A DNA stretch of 64,000 bases from Kalaharituber pfeilii (Eukaryota; Ascomycota; Pezizomycetes; Pezizales; Pezizaceae), in contig WHUZ01000094.1 of NCBI GenBank assembly GCA_015179045.1, positions 158,770-222,769 on the forward strand, given 5' to 3'. Shown here one piece after another: positions 1 to 11,859 of the stretch. Position 1 is the first letter of the stretch, and each line of letters starts with the position of its first letter. The notes under the pieces are model-generated. The model made no database searches, had not been told where the DNA came from, and saw only the letters and a list, made by a program, of their open reading frames with translations. The translations under genes were made by a program, and so were the position numbers.

Positions 1-713
1 GTTCAATGTTGTGCGGCCGCTAGTATATTGTGAATTGGTGTGCAAGACGCTTAGTTCCTCCACAGTTGCTATTGCTCGCCGCCGTCGTGTTGCTGCAGCC
101 GCATGTATATGCTGCCTATTGCGTGTTTTCTCCTAGGGCTGCGGAGTCCCGTTGTTGCCGTCGCCCAGCCCGCACCAGGCTCTCCTGCGCTAACAAAGGG
201 GAACAAGGGCGGCGGCGCGCTCTGCGGGCGAGGGGGGTTGGGGGGTGGATGGTTTGCAATGGGAAGGCTTGTCTCAAGGCCGGAGTCTGCGGAGGCGAGA
301 TGGATGGCGGGGAGCGGTGTGCGTGTGGAGGCGTGGTGGTGGTGGTGGTGGTGGTGGTGGTGGTGGTCGTGGAGGTGGTGGTGGTGGTGGCGATGGTGGT
401 GGAGTTGGCTGGCTGGCCGGCCGACATCGCAACGCTGCGGAGAGGGCGAGCGGTTCTTGCGGCCGCTCCGCTTCCCTGCGCTCAGATGGAACGCGTCTTG
501 GAGCGCCAAGGCGCGGATTAGATAAGATGGGCCGGCGCCGGCGGGATCGGCGGGATGACTCAGCCGCGGCGCGCGGGGCTGCATATCATATGCGCCGCGG
601 ATATGCAGTATGCGGCCCGCCTGACGTCGCCCGCCCGCCGCCCGCCGCCCGCCGCCCGCCCGCCCGCCAGGCCTCCGCGCTGCCCCGCCCCGCCCGCCCC
701 CATAGTCCGTATT
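1..713. other. GC-rich upstream region of the polymerase gene
   Basis: This stretch precedes the polymerase X start codon and holds no open frame that looks like a real protein. Long overlapping open frames exist on both strands, but they come from GC richness and simple repeats. It contains a GGT/GTG triplet array near 333-402 and a run of GCCC/GCCG repeats near 618-672 just ahead of the gene. A TGACGTC motif near 621-628 could bind a bZIP factor, but this is only a sequence match. The region probably holds the promoter and 5' leader of the gene at 714. Confidence 0.5.
333..402. repeat. GGT/GTG triplet microsatellite
   Basis: About 70 bases are made almost only of GGT units, broken by short CGTGGA and CGA interruptions. 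The open frames through it on both strands (poly-Val/Trp/Gly or poly-His/Thr) are by-products of the triplet repeat. Confidence 0.9.
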
Positions 714-2830
714 ATGGCCTCCGCGCCCCCCGCCCGCAGCGCATCCGCATCCGCATCGCCCCCGCCGGCCCCAGCAGGCCCACCGCCGCCGCCGCCGCCG
801 CCCTTCAGCTTCGCCCACCTGCCCCCGACACACATCCTGCCGACGCGCCTCTCCGACGCGGCCCTCCACGACCTCGAGCAGCAGCTCCTGGCGCGCTCCG
901 CGCCGCTGACATACAGCCTCGCCGAGGCCCGTCTCTTCGTCGCCGACATCAACACCCCGAGGCGATGCGAGCTGGAACTGAAGGGCAAGGGCGTCCACAC
1001 CAGGCAGCTCCCGCCTGGCAAGACGGACGACGCACTCACCGTCGTCAAGCTCAAATGGCTCACAGACTGCGTTGGCCAAGGCAAAGCCCTCCCGCTGGAC
1101 GCCTACACGGTCTACACCGCCTGCAGAGTGCCCCCGCCCCCCCCGCCCGCCGCCCCCCGCGACGCTGCGGCTGCCAGCGCAGGCCAGCCCCCGGCGAAGA
1201 AGCAGAAGCAGAAGCGCGCATCCCCCTCGCCTGTCCGCGCCGACCCCGAAACACAGCGCCTCGCCGTCCTCGCCCGCGCGAAGCGAGACGCCCAAGAGCT
1301 CGGCGCCCACGCAAGCAGCGCCCACCGATACCAAAAGTACCGCCGCTACAGAGCTCCGTCTGCAGGCGCGACTACTACAACTGCCACCCGCGCAGCAGCA
1401 GCTGGCCCTCCTCCCCTCTTCCGTAAAACCACCTCCGACTTTGAGCAGGAGCAGTCTCTTTCCCGAACCCGCCCTACCCCGACTGGGTTGCGAAAGGCGT
1501 ATGTCTTCGCTGTCCCCCCCCCCCCCACCACCCCACCCTACCACTCACCCACTAACGTAGCCACACACAGCTCAGATATGCCTGCGAACGACCTCACCCC
1601 CTCAACCCCCCCAATTTGCACTTCATCTCCCTCCTCCAAACCATCAAACTCTCCCGCATCCTCACCGAAGACCCGATTGGCCTGCGCGCCTACTCCACCT
1701 CCATCGCCTCGATCACCGCATACCCCTACCCTCTCATCTCCTCGTCCGAAGTTCTCTCCCTCCCAGGCTGCGACGGGAAACTCGCCGCCCTATTTCACGA
1801 ATACATCCACTCAACCCCCACCCCTACGCATTTGCCGGACGAAAATCGCTCTTTAGCCGCAGTGAAGGAGCTCGAAGCCTCCGAGGAGTTCCAAGTGCTC
1901 CGCCTGTTTTTCGGCGTCTGGGGCGTCGGCGCCACGACCGCACGAGAATGGTATTTTGCAAAGGGATGGCGGAGTCTAGACGACGTAGTCGAGTATGGAT
2001 GGGGGTCGCTGACACGAGTGCAGCAGATTGGAGTCAAGTACTATGACGAGTTCAATGACGTCAAAATACACAGGTCCGAAGTCGAGGATATAGCGAGAGT
2101 GATTACAGAGACCGCGCGCAAGATCCGCCCGGATATAGAAACCATCGTAGTTGGAGGCTACCGCAGGGGTAAAGAGCTCAGCGGGGACGTGGACCTGATT
2201 GTAACGTACCGCGCGGAAGAGGAGGAGCAGGAGGAGCAGGAGGAGGATACAGACGAACTCCATCCCCCTTCTCCCCCAACAACCACCGATCCATCAACCC
2301 CAAACTCCAAAAAATACCCAACCGGCCTCGCTTTGCTCTCCCACCTCGTCTCACACCTCGAATCCTCCCACCATGTAACACATACCCTCTACCTCGGCCG
2401 CGGCGGCGGCTTCGGGTCGCAGCGCCTCGCGTCCGGCACCACCATCTACAACCCCTCTGCGTCCAAAAACACCTGGCACGACGCCGACCCGCTGTCCAAA
2501 GCCATGCTCGTGTGGCAGTTCCCCGCCCCCAATCAAAACCCGCACCACCGCGTCGATATCATCCTGTCCCCGCCCTCCACCTCCGCCACCGCCATCCTCG
2601 GCTGGACCGGCGCGACCACCTACGAGCGCGACCTGAGAAGGTACGTGGAAAAGTATCATGGGTGGAAGTTTGATTCCGGCGGGGTGTGGGATCGGAGGAC
2701 GGGGGAGCGCGTGAAAGGGTTAGGAGGGTGGAATTGGAGGGGCGGGGAGACCCTCGAAGACGCGGAGAGGAGGCTGATAGAAGGGATGGGGCTGAGGTGG
2801 TGGGAGCCGGAGTGTAGGAATACAGGATGA
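714..2830 (+). CDS. POL4: DNA polymerase X family protein with BRCT domain (Pol4/mu/lambda-like)
   Basis: Two exons, 714-1498 and 1576-2830, encode about 679 residues. The intron 1499-1575 has a GTATGT donor, a CTAAC branch site and a CAG acceptor. Splicing joins two frames into the family-typical AYACERPHPLNPPN, which supports the model. Residues about 29-140 look like a BRCT domain and are followed by a Pro/Ser/Ala-rich linker. The 8-kDa and fingers helix-hairpin-helix motifs follow (SLPGCDGKLAALF; FGVWGVGATTAREW). The palm carries GGYRRGKELSGDVDLIVT, with catalytic D466 and D468, and HRVDIIL with D589. An acidic Glu-rich insert follows the first palm motif. All three metal-binding aspartates are present, so the enzyme should be active. 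The family fills short gaps in base excision repair and non-homologous end joining in the nucleus. ATG 714 is chosen because the frame upstream of it is GC-repeat sequence. Which animal X-family enzyme it resembles most is not resolved. Confidence 0.92.
1499..1575 (+). other. Intron of the polymerase X gene
   Basis: A 77-nt intron with GTATGT donor, CTAAC near 1551 and CAG acceptor. It changes frame between the linker and the catalytic core. It sits inside an overlapping open frame, so a naive reading would end the protein in unrelated sequence. Confidence 0.88.
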
Positions 2831-3234
2831 TTTTTCTTTTCTTCATTTCTGGGTTTTTCCTTTTTGGGATTTTTTTGGGATTTTTATTGGATTTTTGGTT
2901 GTTTTTTGGGGGTGGAGGGATTTGAGGGGAGGGCTGTGTTGAGGGTAATGGTGATGGGTTCTGGATGCTGGGTTGGTAGTACGGTATCTGGCGTGTAACG
3001 TTTTTTTTTTTATATATATTTGTTTTGTTTTTACATGGGGTCTTTTTTCACGGCGTTCCGGTATGTATGCGATACAAATGTTTCCATTCAGATTCCATCT
3101 TTGGAATATTCGCAGCACAAATACAACTCAATCCACACAGAATTAAAAAGAAAAAAGGGGGAAAAAATCTTTGGTATCCCTTCATCTCCATACCCATCCC
3201 CTCCACCTTACCCTTCCCCGTCAAACCTTCCTTC
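2831..3234. other. Convergent intergenic region
   Basis: About 400 bp separate the stop codons of two convergent genes. It is rich in T-runs on the + strand (around 2832-2910 and 3001-3040), as expected for 3' untranslated and transcript-end sequence. No gene is seen. Confidence 0.6.
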
Positions 3235-4686
3235 CTAAAATTCCCCCTTCACCACCAGTTGCTCCACCACTGCCCTCTCCTTCACCGCCCCCTCACTCAG
3301 ACTCCTCCCCCCTCCCTGCTCCACTACCACATCATCCTCAATCCTGACCCCTCCTACGGCCCAATAGCGCCCCAGCACCTCCTCGTCCACCCACCGCCTG
3401 TGCTTTTCCTCCTTCAAATACTCCTCCACAATATCCGGACAGAAATACACCCCCGGCTCGACCGTCACGACCGCGCCGGCGACCAGCTCCCTCCGCACCC
3501 GGACCCACTTCAACATCGGGTCCTTGTCCGCGTAGTCCGGGTTTCCGCCAACGTCGTGCGTGTCGAGGCCTATCCAGTGGCCGAGGCCGTGCGGTAAAAA
3601 GGCGCAGCTCGTTCTATCGGCTAGGATCTGCTCCGGGTCCGAGCCCTTTCTGAAGATCCCGAGCTCGGTGAGCCCCGTGATAAGGATGCGGTGCGCGAGG
3701 ATGTGGACGTCAGTCCACTGGATGCCGGGCTTGGACGCAGCAATGCAGTCTTTCTGCATGCGGAGGACGAGGTCGTAGATCGCCGCTGCCTCTGCCGAGA
3801 AGGCTCCTCCCAGAGGGATGACACGGGTGATGTCCGAGGCGTAGCAGTTAAACTCGGCGCCCGCGTCCACCAGCATGAGTTGCGGTTTCTCCGTCTCTCC
3901 CGGTTTCACCGGCACTTGCACCAAGGACATGTTGTTCTTGACGTAATGCAACGTCGCGGCGTTGCGGCCGCCTGCGAAAATCCCATGGTACGCCTGCGTA
4001 GTGGCTCCATTTGCCATGCATACCGCCTCGAAGATCGCTTGCGCTTCCCGCTCGTTCGTGAGTTTGCTTGCGGCGGACAGGAGAGTGTTGTGCGCCAGTG
4101 CCGAGATCCCGTTTGCGCGCGTCATGAGTCCAATTTCGTAGTCATCCTTAACCACCCTGGCCTCGTCCATTGCCTTCTTCAGGCTCGTGTTATCCACGGC
4201 TGTGGCGGGCGAGAAGGCCCTCGAGACCTGCTTCGTGCCGTACACGTACACCTTCGTCCCCTCCTCTGCCGCCCCTGGCAGGTCCCTGTCCGCCAGAAAC
4301 TCGGTCGTGAACCGCACCTCGTCTACGTCGAACTTATTCTTGGCCTCGTCTTTCCCCATGGGTAGGCCCGACCACATCACGCTCTCCGGATCCATGGGCG
4401 GGATGTAGAGGGTGAGTTTATCGCTGAGGATTTCATAGGTCAGGAAGCAATCGGGGAGCGGGCATCCCGAGAGGTAGTAGAAGGGGCGGCGTTGGCGAAA
4501 TGGGGCTTCGGTGTCGGTGTCCTCAAGGGAAAGGAGGGGCGCGGCTTCGAGGTAGATTGTGCCTTTGGTGGGGAGGAGAGAAGCGACGCGGCGGGCGTGC
4601 GCTTTGGAGGGGTAAGGTGTGGAAAGGAGGGCGTCGAGTTCGGGGTTTGGTGCCAGAGTGGGAATTGTGAGCTTTATGCTGGACAT
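3235..4686 (-). CDS. pepP: Xaa-Pro aminopeptidase / prolidase-like peptidase (M24B), pepP type
   Basis: A single uninterrupted frame of 483 residues starts MSSIKLTIPTL and ends at 3235. The N-terminal half has the aminopeptidase P N domain (FRQRRPFYYLSGCPLPDC). The C-terminal half is the pita-bread peptidase fold. The five metal ligands are visible: D274 and D285 (VDAGAEFNCYASDITR), H370 (PHGLGHWIGLDTHD), E410 (TVEPGVYF) and E450 (VRIEDD). The spacing matches dimetal prolidases. The family removes N-terminal residues linked to proline or splits Xaa-Pro dipeptides, usually in the cytosol, with Mn2+. No signal peptide is seen. Length and motifs fit the fungal pepP group. No intron is needed. 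It is tail to tail with the polymerase gene. Substrate preference (aminopeptidase P or prolidase) cannot be fixed from sequence. Confidence 0.93.
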   Translation of the reverse strand: MSSIKLTIPTLAPNPELDALLSTPYPSKAHARRVASLLPTKGTIYLEAAPLLSLEDTDTEAPFRQRRPFYYLSGCPLPDCFLTYEILSDKLTLYIPPMDPESVMWSGLPMGKDEAKNKFDVDEVRFTTEFLADRDLPGAAEEGTKVYVYGTKQVSRAFSPATAVDNTSLKKAMDEARVVKDDYEIGLMTRANGISALAHNTLLSAASKLTNEREAQAIFEAVCMANGATTQAYHGIFAGGRNAATLHYVKNNMSLVQVPVKPGETEKPQLMLVDAGAEFNCYASDITRVIPLGGAFSAEAAAIYDLVLRMQKDCIAASKPGIQWTDVHILAHRILITGLTELGIFRKGSDPEQILADRTSCAFLPHGLGHWIGLDTHDVGGNPDYADKDPMLKWVRVRRELVAGAVVTVEPGVYFCPDIVEEYLKEEKHRRWVDEEVLGRYWAVGGVRIEDDVVVEQGGGRSLSEGAVKERAVVEQLVVKGEF

Positions 4687-7600
4687 TGCAGGTAGGTATT
4701 TGACCTGTGGAGGACATTAGCAGCCGGCCTAGACGACGTTCAGTTTGTGCGCTGAGACTTACCTCTCAGTTAAGTGACTTAATCTATCGAACTCTTAAAT
4801 TCAGTATAACAGCTCCTTAGAAAGACGAACCTCGTGCTGCACCAATCGCTGAAAGTTCCTCAGAGATGAGATGAGATGAGATGAGACGAGACGAAAGTCC
4901 GAGGTGGGGGTAGACCTTTTCACCCCACTACACAGCAGAGTCCAGTCGTCACGATGCCCTTGCTAACCGCGGATGATGTCACGGGACCGCACCGCACCTT
5001 CCTTATCGATAGCGAGTAGCCCGATAAAGTATGTATGTATGTATGCGGGATGAGTAGTAACGGTTAAGCAGAGACCGACGAAGATACGCCAAGCCCCTGC
5101 TAGTTATCATGATAGAGTGTACCGTAGCAATAGACACTCTTGTCGCGGAATTCAAGGTCCGTAACTATAACCGAGCAATTATGTGAAGATATTATTATGG
5201 ACATCTGCCAGAAAGGGCCTATGCTACCATACTTGTAGCAGGGAAACCACGCCCTAGATAGCGCGGTGTGGGGAAATTCTGGATCAGATGCGACGAGACC
5301 TGGCAACCTGTTGTGACACCTGCAAACACTCGAATCAAACAAAAGAGGGTAGGGCGTTCCACCTAAGAAAATGAATTCGCAGGAGTGTTTGAAAGCATGC
5401 AAACCTCCTGAATCATGCCAGCATATCCCACCAGGAATATGCCTCTTGTGGTGATGTCCTTGCTCGCAATAGGAGGTGTGTCATGTCAGGTGTTGGCTCG
5501 AGGCCCACGGCAGAATGGATATGCGCAGGGCAGGGCACATTCCGCCCCGAAGGCTGCACCCCCCAAAAGCTGCAACAAAGTATGACCCAGCCCCCTGACA
5601 ACCATGCTTCTCCGTACTCTCAAAGAAACATGCGGTTGCAAGTCCAAAGAACAAGAAGGGGATCGGTATTGTGAGAAGGGCACCCCCTGCCTCAGACCGC
5701 AGGTGCTGGAACAATAACTCCTGACCCGCAAAACTATCATAGACCTCCCCAAAAGCCTAGTGCTAGCTACGACAGCAAAGAAACGTAAATTGCGCATGAG
5801 CCCAGACATGCAACTATACGGATATACCTAATAAGGCACCACCAGCTACACGGCCAAATTTATCTGAAAGCAAGCAAACAAATAAGGCACCGACTAAGAA
5901 TTCCAGAATTTGAATGGATTTTCTACTAGATACCAGCAAACACGTTAGAGCCGTTGATTGTGGATGAGCTCGCAGGTAACCACGACTAACAAATATTTAT
6001 CTCTAGTTTCAACATTTGCTTAAAGATACTGAACTAGGTGATAATCTAGTCCGACGGCCCTCCGTGAGGGTGAGCAACCACTGTCCCTGAGCCAGGTCAC
6101 CAAGGCCTGCTTCCTGGTCGAGGTCACCATTGCATGGTCATTCAGCGCCTTGTAGACTATCTTATGTAGTCATAGGGAAGTTGGCGGAACGATAACAATT
6201 ACACACAAGGTATCATGGCACATCATTCCTGGAGTGAGCGAAAATCAACTCACGCCAGAATGGCTTTTTTCTTCGCATGGTATCCGCATTGATTTTGACA
6301 AATAGCTCACGTCAGTGAACCCCGGGAGTGAGTGTCCACGCAGTCTCTTGGAATTACTTATACTGGCTTGGCAGCATCAATATTTGGTGGCAATCCTTCC
6401 GGTATAGATGGAAGGGCCCCGATGCTATCTGTTGCCCTCCTACTTTATGTCAGACAAACTTCTCGATGTCATTTCCGTGAGTTGTTACTTGCGGACACGG
6501 GAGGCTCAGGAGAACCGAATTTCGAGCACGATTCCCCACTGAGAACAGATATGATGTGAGAGAGGTACCCGTGAAGGCCCATATGCGAAGGAGTGATTGG
6601 GAATGGAAACCTGTGTCAAGTTTAAGAGGATCTGTATGAGGATTGGTCAAGGATAGAAGGTGGCTAGTAGGTTGATATTTTGCTTGTGCATTACATTAGA
6701 TGGAAGGTTTGAACTTAGAGGCAGATATACACTATCCATTAACAGACCGGAGGAGTTTTGTCCTTATGTATCCACCTGACCCTCGTACGCAAGCGAAGTG
6801 GGCAGTAAAGTCCACATATTGGATGGCTGGTGTAGAGTGAGGTTCTTTCAACGTCTGAACCAGGCAATCGAAACCAAACACCAAGCCCACTAAGGGTTAC
6901 TCCCTCTCTCACATACAAAAGCACCACTAACCTAATTACTGTACGGTACTTCTTTGGTTCTTCATACTTCACGGAGCACGATATACATTCTTTAGATATC
7001 GTACGTCATACCAAGTGTTAAATATGGCACCGGTTCCTTGTGAGAAAGTTCATCTTATTCTGACAAGGCGCATTTCGCCCAGTGTAGGATAATAGCCTGG
7101 GCACGAAAACACAGTGTAGGTAGGATTGATGAAGTATATCGCAATATCTGCAAGATTGTGTGTTACAATAGATAAGGCCAGTTCAAATTATTTATATTTG
7201 CATGTATGTAACTTTCACATGTGGTTCCCCCAATGCTACTTAACTTACCCTTATGAACATTTCAGTGTACTGTAGGTATGATCATGGGATGCCTTGGAGG
7301 CTATTTACATGTAGAGATTAAATTACGTAAATCCCCCCAAGCCTTGGTGATCGAAATTTGCAGCGAAGAAAATTTCAAGATTTTCCTTCTGTTGATCATG
7401 AGCACGAGTTTATCGAGACTGCGGCAATGTACAGCTTGTTCTCTTTCATCGTCTTCATTAACAAAACTGTCATATAAGTGTTGGCGAGATCGGTATTCAG
7501 GTACGAGTTACCGCTCGCTGCGCCGAAGAGAATAGCAACATGTTAGGAGCCTGCCACTCCAAGTAGATTAAGGTACCAGTGGTCTCGGGAAAGTGATAGT

Positions 7601-10600
7601 CTGGCTTGGGAGATTGATGCCTAAACCTGATCTTATAGGGCAGTGCCCAGTCTCACCAGCCGTTATGCCAAAATATTGTGTACCTGTTATCGCTGCACCA
7701 TATTGAGTTGATCCCGACAAGATACTCGTGAATGACTGCACGTTGCATGCTTGTGCAGATAGCATCTACTGCCCAATACAGAGAAGCGATTAATTGTCCT
7801 AGACTGAAGGCAAATCTTCTCTTGCAGCGTGAAAATAATTCACTGGCAGAGGGGACGCGAATAGTACAGTATCGTAAGCATATCTAGAATATCACACTTG
7901 ACATAAACCTGCTGAAGGAGCCCCAGTAAGTATGTACACCGTTGTGCTTTACGAACCTGCGGTCAGTAGACAATCTGGCATGTGTTCGTTCACCTTCGTG
8001 ATGTTACTGTTGCCACATTGCCGAAAGAGCTGGATTGCAGCTGTCCCGCAGACCAGACAGGTCAGTAGCAATCAGCCAAGGGGCACCGATACTACAGTCG
8101 ATTGTCCTTCAGCCCAGTCAAAATATGCCGATCGAGATATCAAATGTGGCCAGTAATTTCTGTAACCAACTGTCAATTCCGCCACTATAAAAGGTCGTTC
8201 TAGAAAGAGTAAGCTATTACAGCCGAGGGGAGGAGATGAAGCAAAAATAAGCGGAAAGCGAAAAAGAAAACGAATACAACGCTGTCAGGGAGAAAGAATG
8301 AAGCAGAAAAATAAATATGAAGAAAAATCGCATCGTTTCCACTAGTCCATCGTACAATTAAAAACCGAACCAACCGTCGGGTGAGTCCCGTCTGCAAGAG
8401 ATTTCCCAGTCCAGTTGGATACCATAGAAAACGTCAAAACGAGAGCGCCACACCAACAATTGTCAGTACAAGCTGCAGATAACGTAAAACATCCAGGAAA
8501 ACCTACACGCCATATTGGATCATTGGCCTAACGTAAAGAGCTGTTGACATGCAAGCTCTGGTCGCTGTTTTAGGGTGTATTGTCCAACTCTCCAGTGATG
8601 AGCTGACACCGAGCATTTGCGGCCGAAAATTGTTGACCAATGACTTGCCTTGGAATATTTATTTTTCGTACTTATGGGACACTCGGAAAATTTATTGCGA
8701 AGATCCACCTTCAATCCAGGACAAAATCGCTTCTTTGAATTAGCATGGTAGACGGCTGCAGAAGCATGCAACTTGCAACAATTCTCGGAGGTATAGCTAA
8801 CTGTATGAGTGATGATGGCCTGAAGCTCAGTCCGCCATAATAGTAGCCAAGTTCACCAGCCACAACGAATCCCGTTATGGGATTAGAGTCAGCGTAGCTT
8901 GAGAGTCTGGGCACGAGAACATCAGCACAGCATCTTTAAAACGGAAGATGAATTCAAAAGGGAAAAAATGCATAACCTCTCGAAGGTAAAAACGAGTACC
9001 ACTTCGAAGTTAGGCTCAACTTCGAATTGGTGACAGCCTGTCATAGCGATGCCGTTTTGCCTTTTTAAAGCAGTGACGTGTCTTGCGCGGGCTCATGTGA
9101 TGTGCTCAGCGCTCGCTAGGGCGACAAAAATAAACTTAAACTGGGAACGTGTAGAGAACATGGTATAGGTACTCGAGTACGACATCGACGGATCTCTTGA
9201 ACTCTGCCCTTCTCTGCATCACCACAAATCGTGCGATTGAAGCTTGCGCCTTCTTGGTGCTTGGACATGCAGACAAACTCAACAATTGACCAGCTGGGTA
9301 ACAAAGTCATGGCATGAGATGCGATTGGGTATGTATGAATAATGATATACAGACACTCCAAGTGATGAGGTATGGCTGCCCATTATTATCAGCCAGCAAG
9401 AACGGTCATAGGGTCCACACACCACTGGCCAATGTGGGGGGGGGGTTTTGGAGGGAGGCAGGAGCGATACCTATTTTCGTCTGGACTTGCCATGGGGGCG
9501 GACAATCCCGAAGTGTCAAGCGAGGCTCATTGGCTAGGTTGCACTTGAGTGCTCTCGCCCCCTCTGTGGTGGAGGGGCATCGGTTCAAACAGCGCAATTA
9601 AGAGTTGTTGCTTTGGGGTAGTCTCGTAGCCTGGATTGCTTTTGCAGCGTCATACTGCAGCAGGGGCTTGGTCATCTAGTATAGAAGCAAATAGGATGAC
9701 TGGTTGGAAGCCCGTTAGAGCATGGTGTCGCAGCAAGCAATCACTTCATGGACTGGAAATTGCTTAACCCTGTAAGCGCGTACATATGCTAATAATGCAC
9801 GCGCAGCTCGCTTTGAAAGCAGACTGAAAGGGTCTTGCGATGCCTCGATTTTTGAGGGCATCCCATCGAAACTATGTGCACTCTGGGGAATATCTGGCTG
9901 CTAGAGCTTTCTGCGAACGCCTTCTCTTAGAAGAGGTGGCTCGTGATGAGTGCCAAATCTGGATGGGCATAGTTAGCAAATGCAATTGTTCTGCAGCTCT
10001 GCTCCACTTACATTTAATCTATATAATCTCGCTGCTAATCTCTTCTTGTTTAGCCCAGTGTAAGAAAGGCACCATCATGGTCTTATGGGATGGTGAGATG
10101 AACATGGGGGGAAAGACTCAACATGATAGCCTGAGGTGCTCTTTAGGGTCCATTGATAGTGACTGTGAGCCGCCTACTGCTTGTGGAAGAGCGAAACAAC
10201 CTCACAAGCGGTACATGCTATCATATCATATCTGAACTCACTGGACCATATACAGACAAACGACCGCGGCCTTCACAGGCTGCGTTCCGGCTCTGCTATA
10301 TGCGGCATGGCACTGCACATCGCCGGCGATCCTGAGCTAAAACTGCAGGTTAGTTAAATATCATAGGAGGGGTGTCGGTTCAGCACAATGTGGATGGAGC
10401 TGTTGAGCAACCCGTATATACTCCACCAGAGTGTTTAGAGAAGCACGAGTGAGAGGAGCAGCGGATATCCAGTCCTAGTAACAGGCTCCGGCAGTCAGTG
10501 TACAGAGCATGTTTGTAGGCAACACCACGCGCTTGTTACTACTCGGACTCTGGGACGAGACTGCTCATGCCGTTCAGCTCCCCGTCTTGAAGAGTCCTGC

Positions 10601-10824
10601 TAGAGATACTGAATGATATTGCTGTCAGCCTATCTGTCCTCGTCTGTTCTGTGTCTTGTGTGATACCACTTCTGCCAGCGAATACCACGCCATCACGGCG
10701 CATGGCACCACTGGCACATTCACGCTCCGGCTAGCGTTCAGCGTGCAGCATTCCTTGGAGGGCGAGAGTCTACCCTGCATATTCCGCATTGGCACGTTGA
10801 CCCGCGCCAAACCCCATTCACTAA
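4687..10824. other. Long intergenic region without a convincing gene
   Basis: About 6 kb with only short, scattered open frames, none over 131 codons and none with recognisable domains. It includes small simple repeats (GATGA units near 4863-4893; TATG units near 5029-5045) and two copies of a short TGGGCACGA motif (7098 and 8908). The 131-codon frame at 9840-10235 has no recognisable domain and is not called a gene. The part nearest 4700 probably holds the pepP promoter. Confidence 0.5.
4863..4893. repeat. Short GATGA-type pentanucleotide repeat
   Basis: Five to six GATGA/GACGA units in a row lie about 180 bp upstream of the pepP start codon. It is a small microsatellite with no known role. 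Confidence 0.75.
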
Positions 10825-10962
10825 GTCTCTCGCTGCTGTTCCTCCCACTGCAGCCAACTACACTTCCCCCTCCTCCCCCGCCTCTCCCCTAACCGACCCC
10901 GTTCCTCCACGGTCGTTTCTCCTCTCGCCCTATCACCTATCACCATCTCTTCTACCATAGGC
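10825..10962 (+). promoter_or_regulatory. Pyrimidine-rich tract upstream of the large acidic-protein gene
   Basis: Roughly 140 bases on the + strand are strongly C/T-rich, with runs such as CCCCCTCCTCCCCCGCCTC. CT-rich blocks are common in promoters and 5' leaders of well-expressed filamentous-fungal genes. It lies about 0.9 kb ahead of the start codon at 11860, so the link to that gene is an inference. No TATA box or transcription start can be fixed. Confidence 0.25.
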
Positions 10963-11859
10963 TTGTAAGGTAGGTCATCATACCTAACAATTCCTCCAAT
11001 TATTTTGCTCCTTTCCACACACTGGTGCTTGTTTGCTAACTCACTATTCGTCCTTCCTGCAGCTACTTAATCTCACTCGGCTCAAGAAGGGGAGGAAGAG
11101 GCAGGTGGCCCAGGCTGCAGATCTCGTTAAGCAATCAATCATTCCATCTTAGAGTACATACGTTTTCTTAGCAAAAAGAAAAACAAAACAAAACACAAGA
11201 CTCTAAGGCAAGTTCTTCTGTTGGCTGACTGGAAGCCGGAATGGTCATTCATTCATTTGCTCCCACCCCTTTCACCGATTCCTGCATCCGATTCGTTCCC
11301 ATGTTCTACTACATCGAGCTCTTCTCTGGTCATTTTTGGTTTACCTACCCAATAGAAGCCCTTTCTCATTGCACCCCTCTCCCTCCCCCCTCCTTCCCTC
11401 TTCTGCCTGCTCTTCTAAATACCTAGCACTTGTATAAGCAGCTCTCTTCCACTTTCCCAGAAAATTTTTCTCCTTTACTGTACAGACCCTGTTCAGTTTT
11501 GCGGTGGAATCCGAGATGTACAATTTCCTTTTGCTGCAGCAAGATTCTAGTTAAAGGCAGCAATCTCTGAATAATCCAGGAATACACTAGCACAAAGAGG
11601 GTTGTCGCTTCTCTGATTCGCTCGCCAGCAGCAGGTGCTACCAAGTTTTTGCACAGCTTGGATGGGCTTGGGGAGAAATAGAATTTCGTGTTAAGAGGTT
11701 TGACATTTACATAGCTAGCTAACACCTAATATACCGTCGGAGTAGGAAGAACGAGGTGATTTTTACCGCACAACCCACGACGGTGCGGCCACGAACCAAA
11801 GACCTTGTCACAATCGAACTATACCCCACCAAATATCTCCATCACAAGATTTCTCTTCA

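Noticed and set aside
69..1544. Long minus-strand open frame of 491 codons over the polymerase gene start
   Set aside because: It is antisense to a gene with clear BRCT and polymerase motifs. It is open because of GC richness and contains poly-His and poly-Gly from simple repeats.
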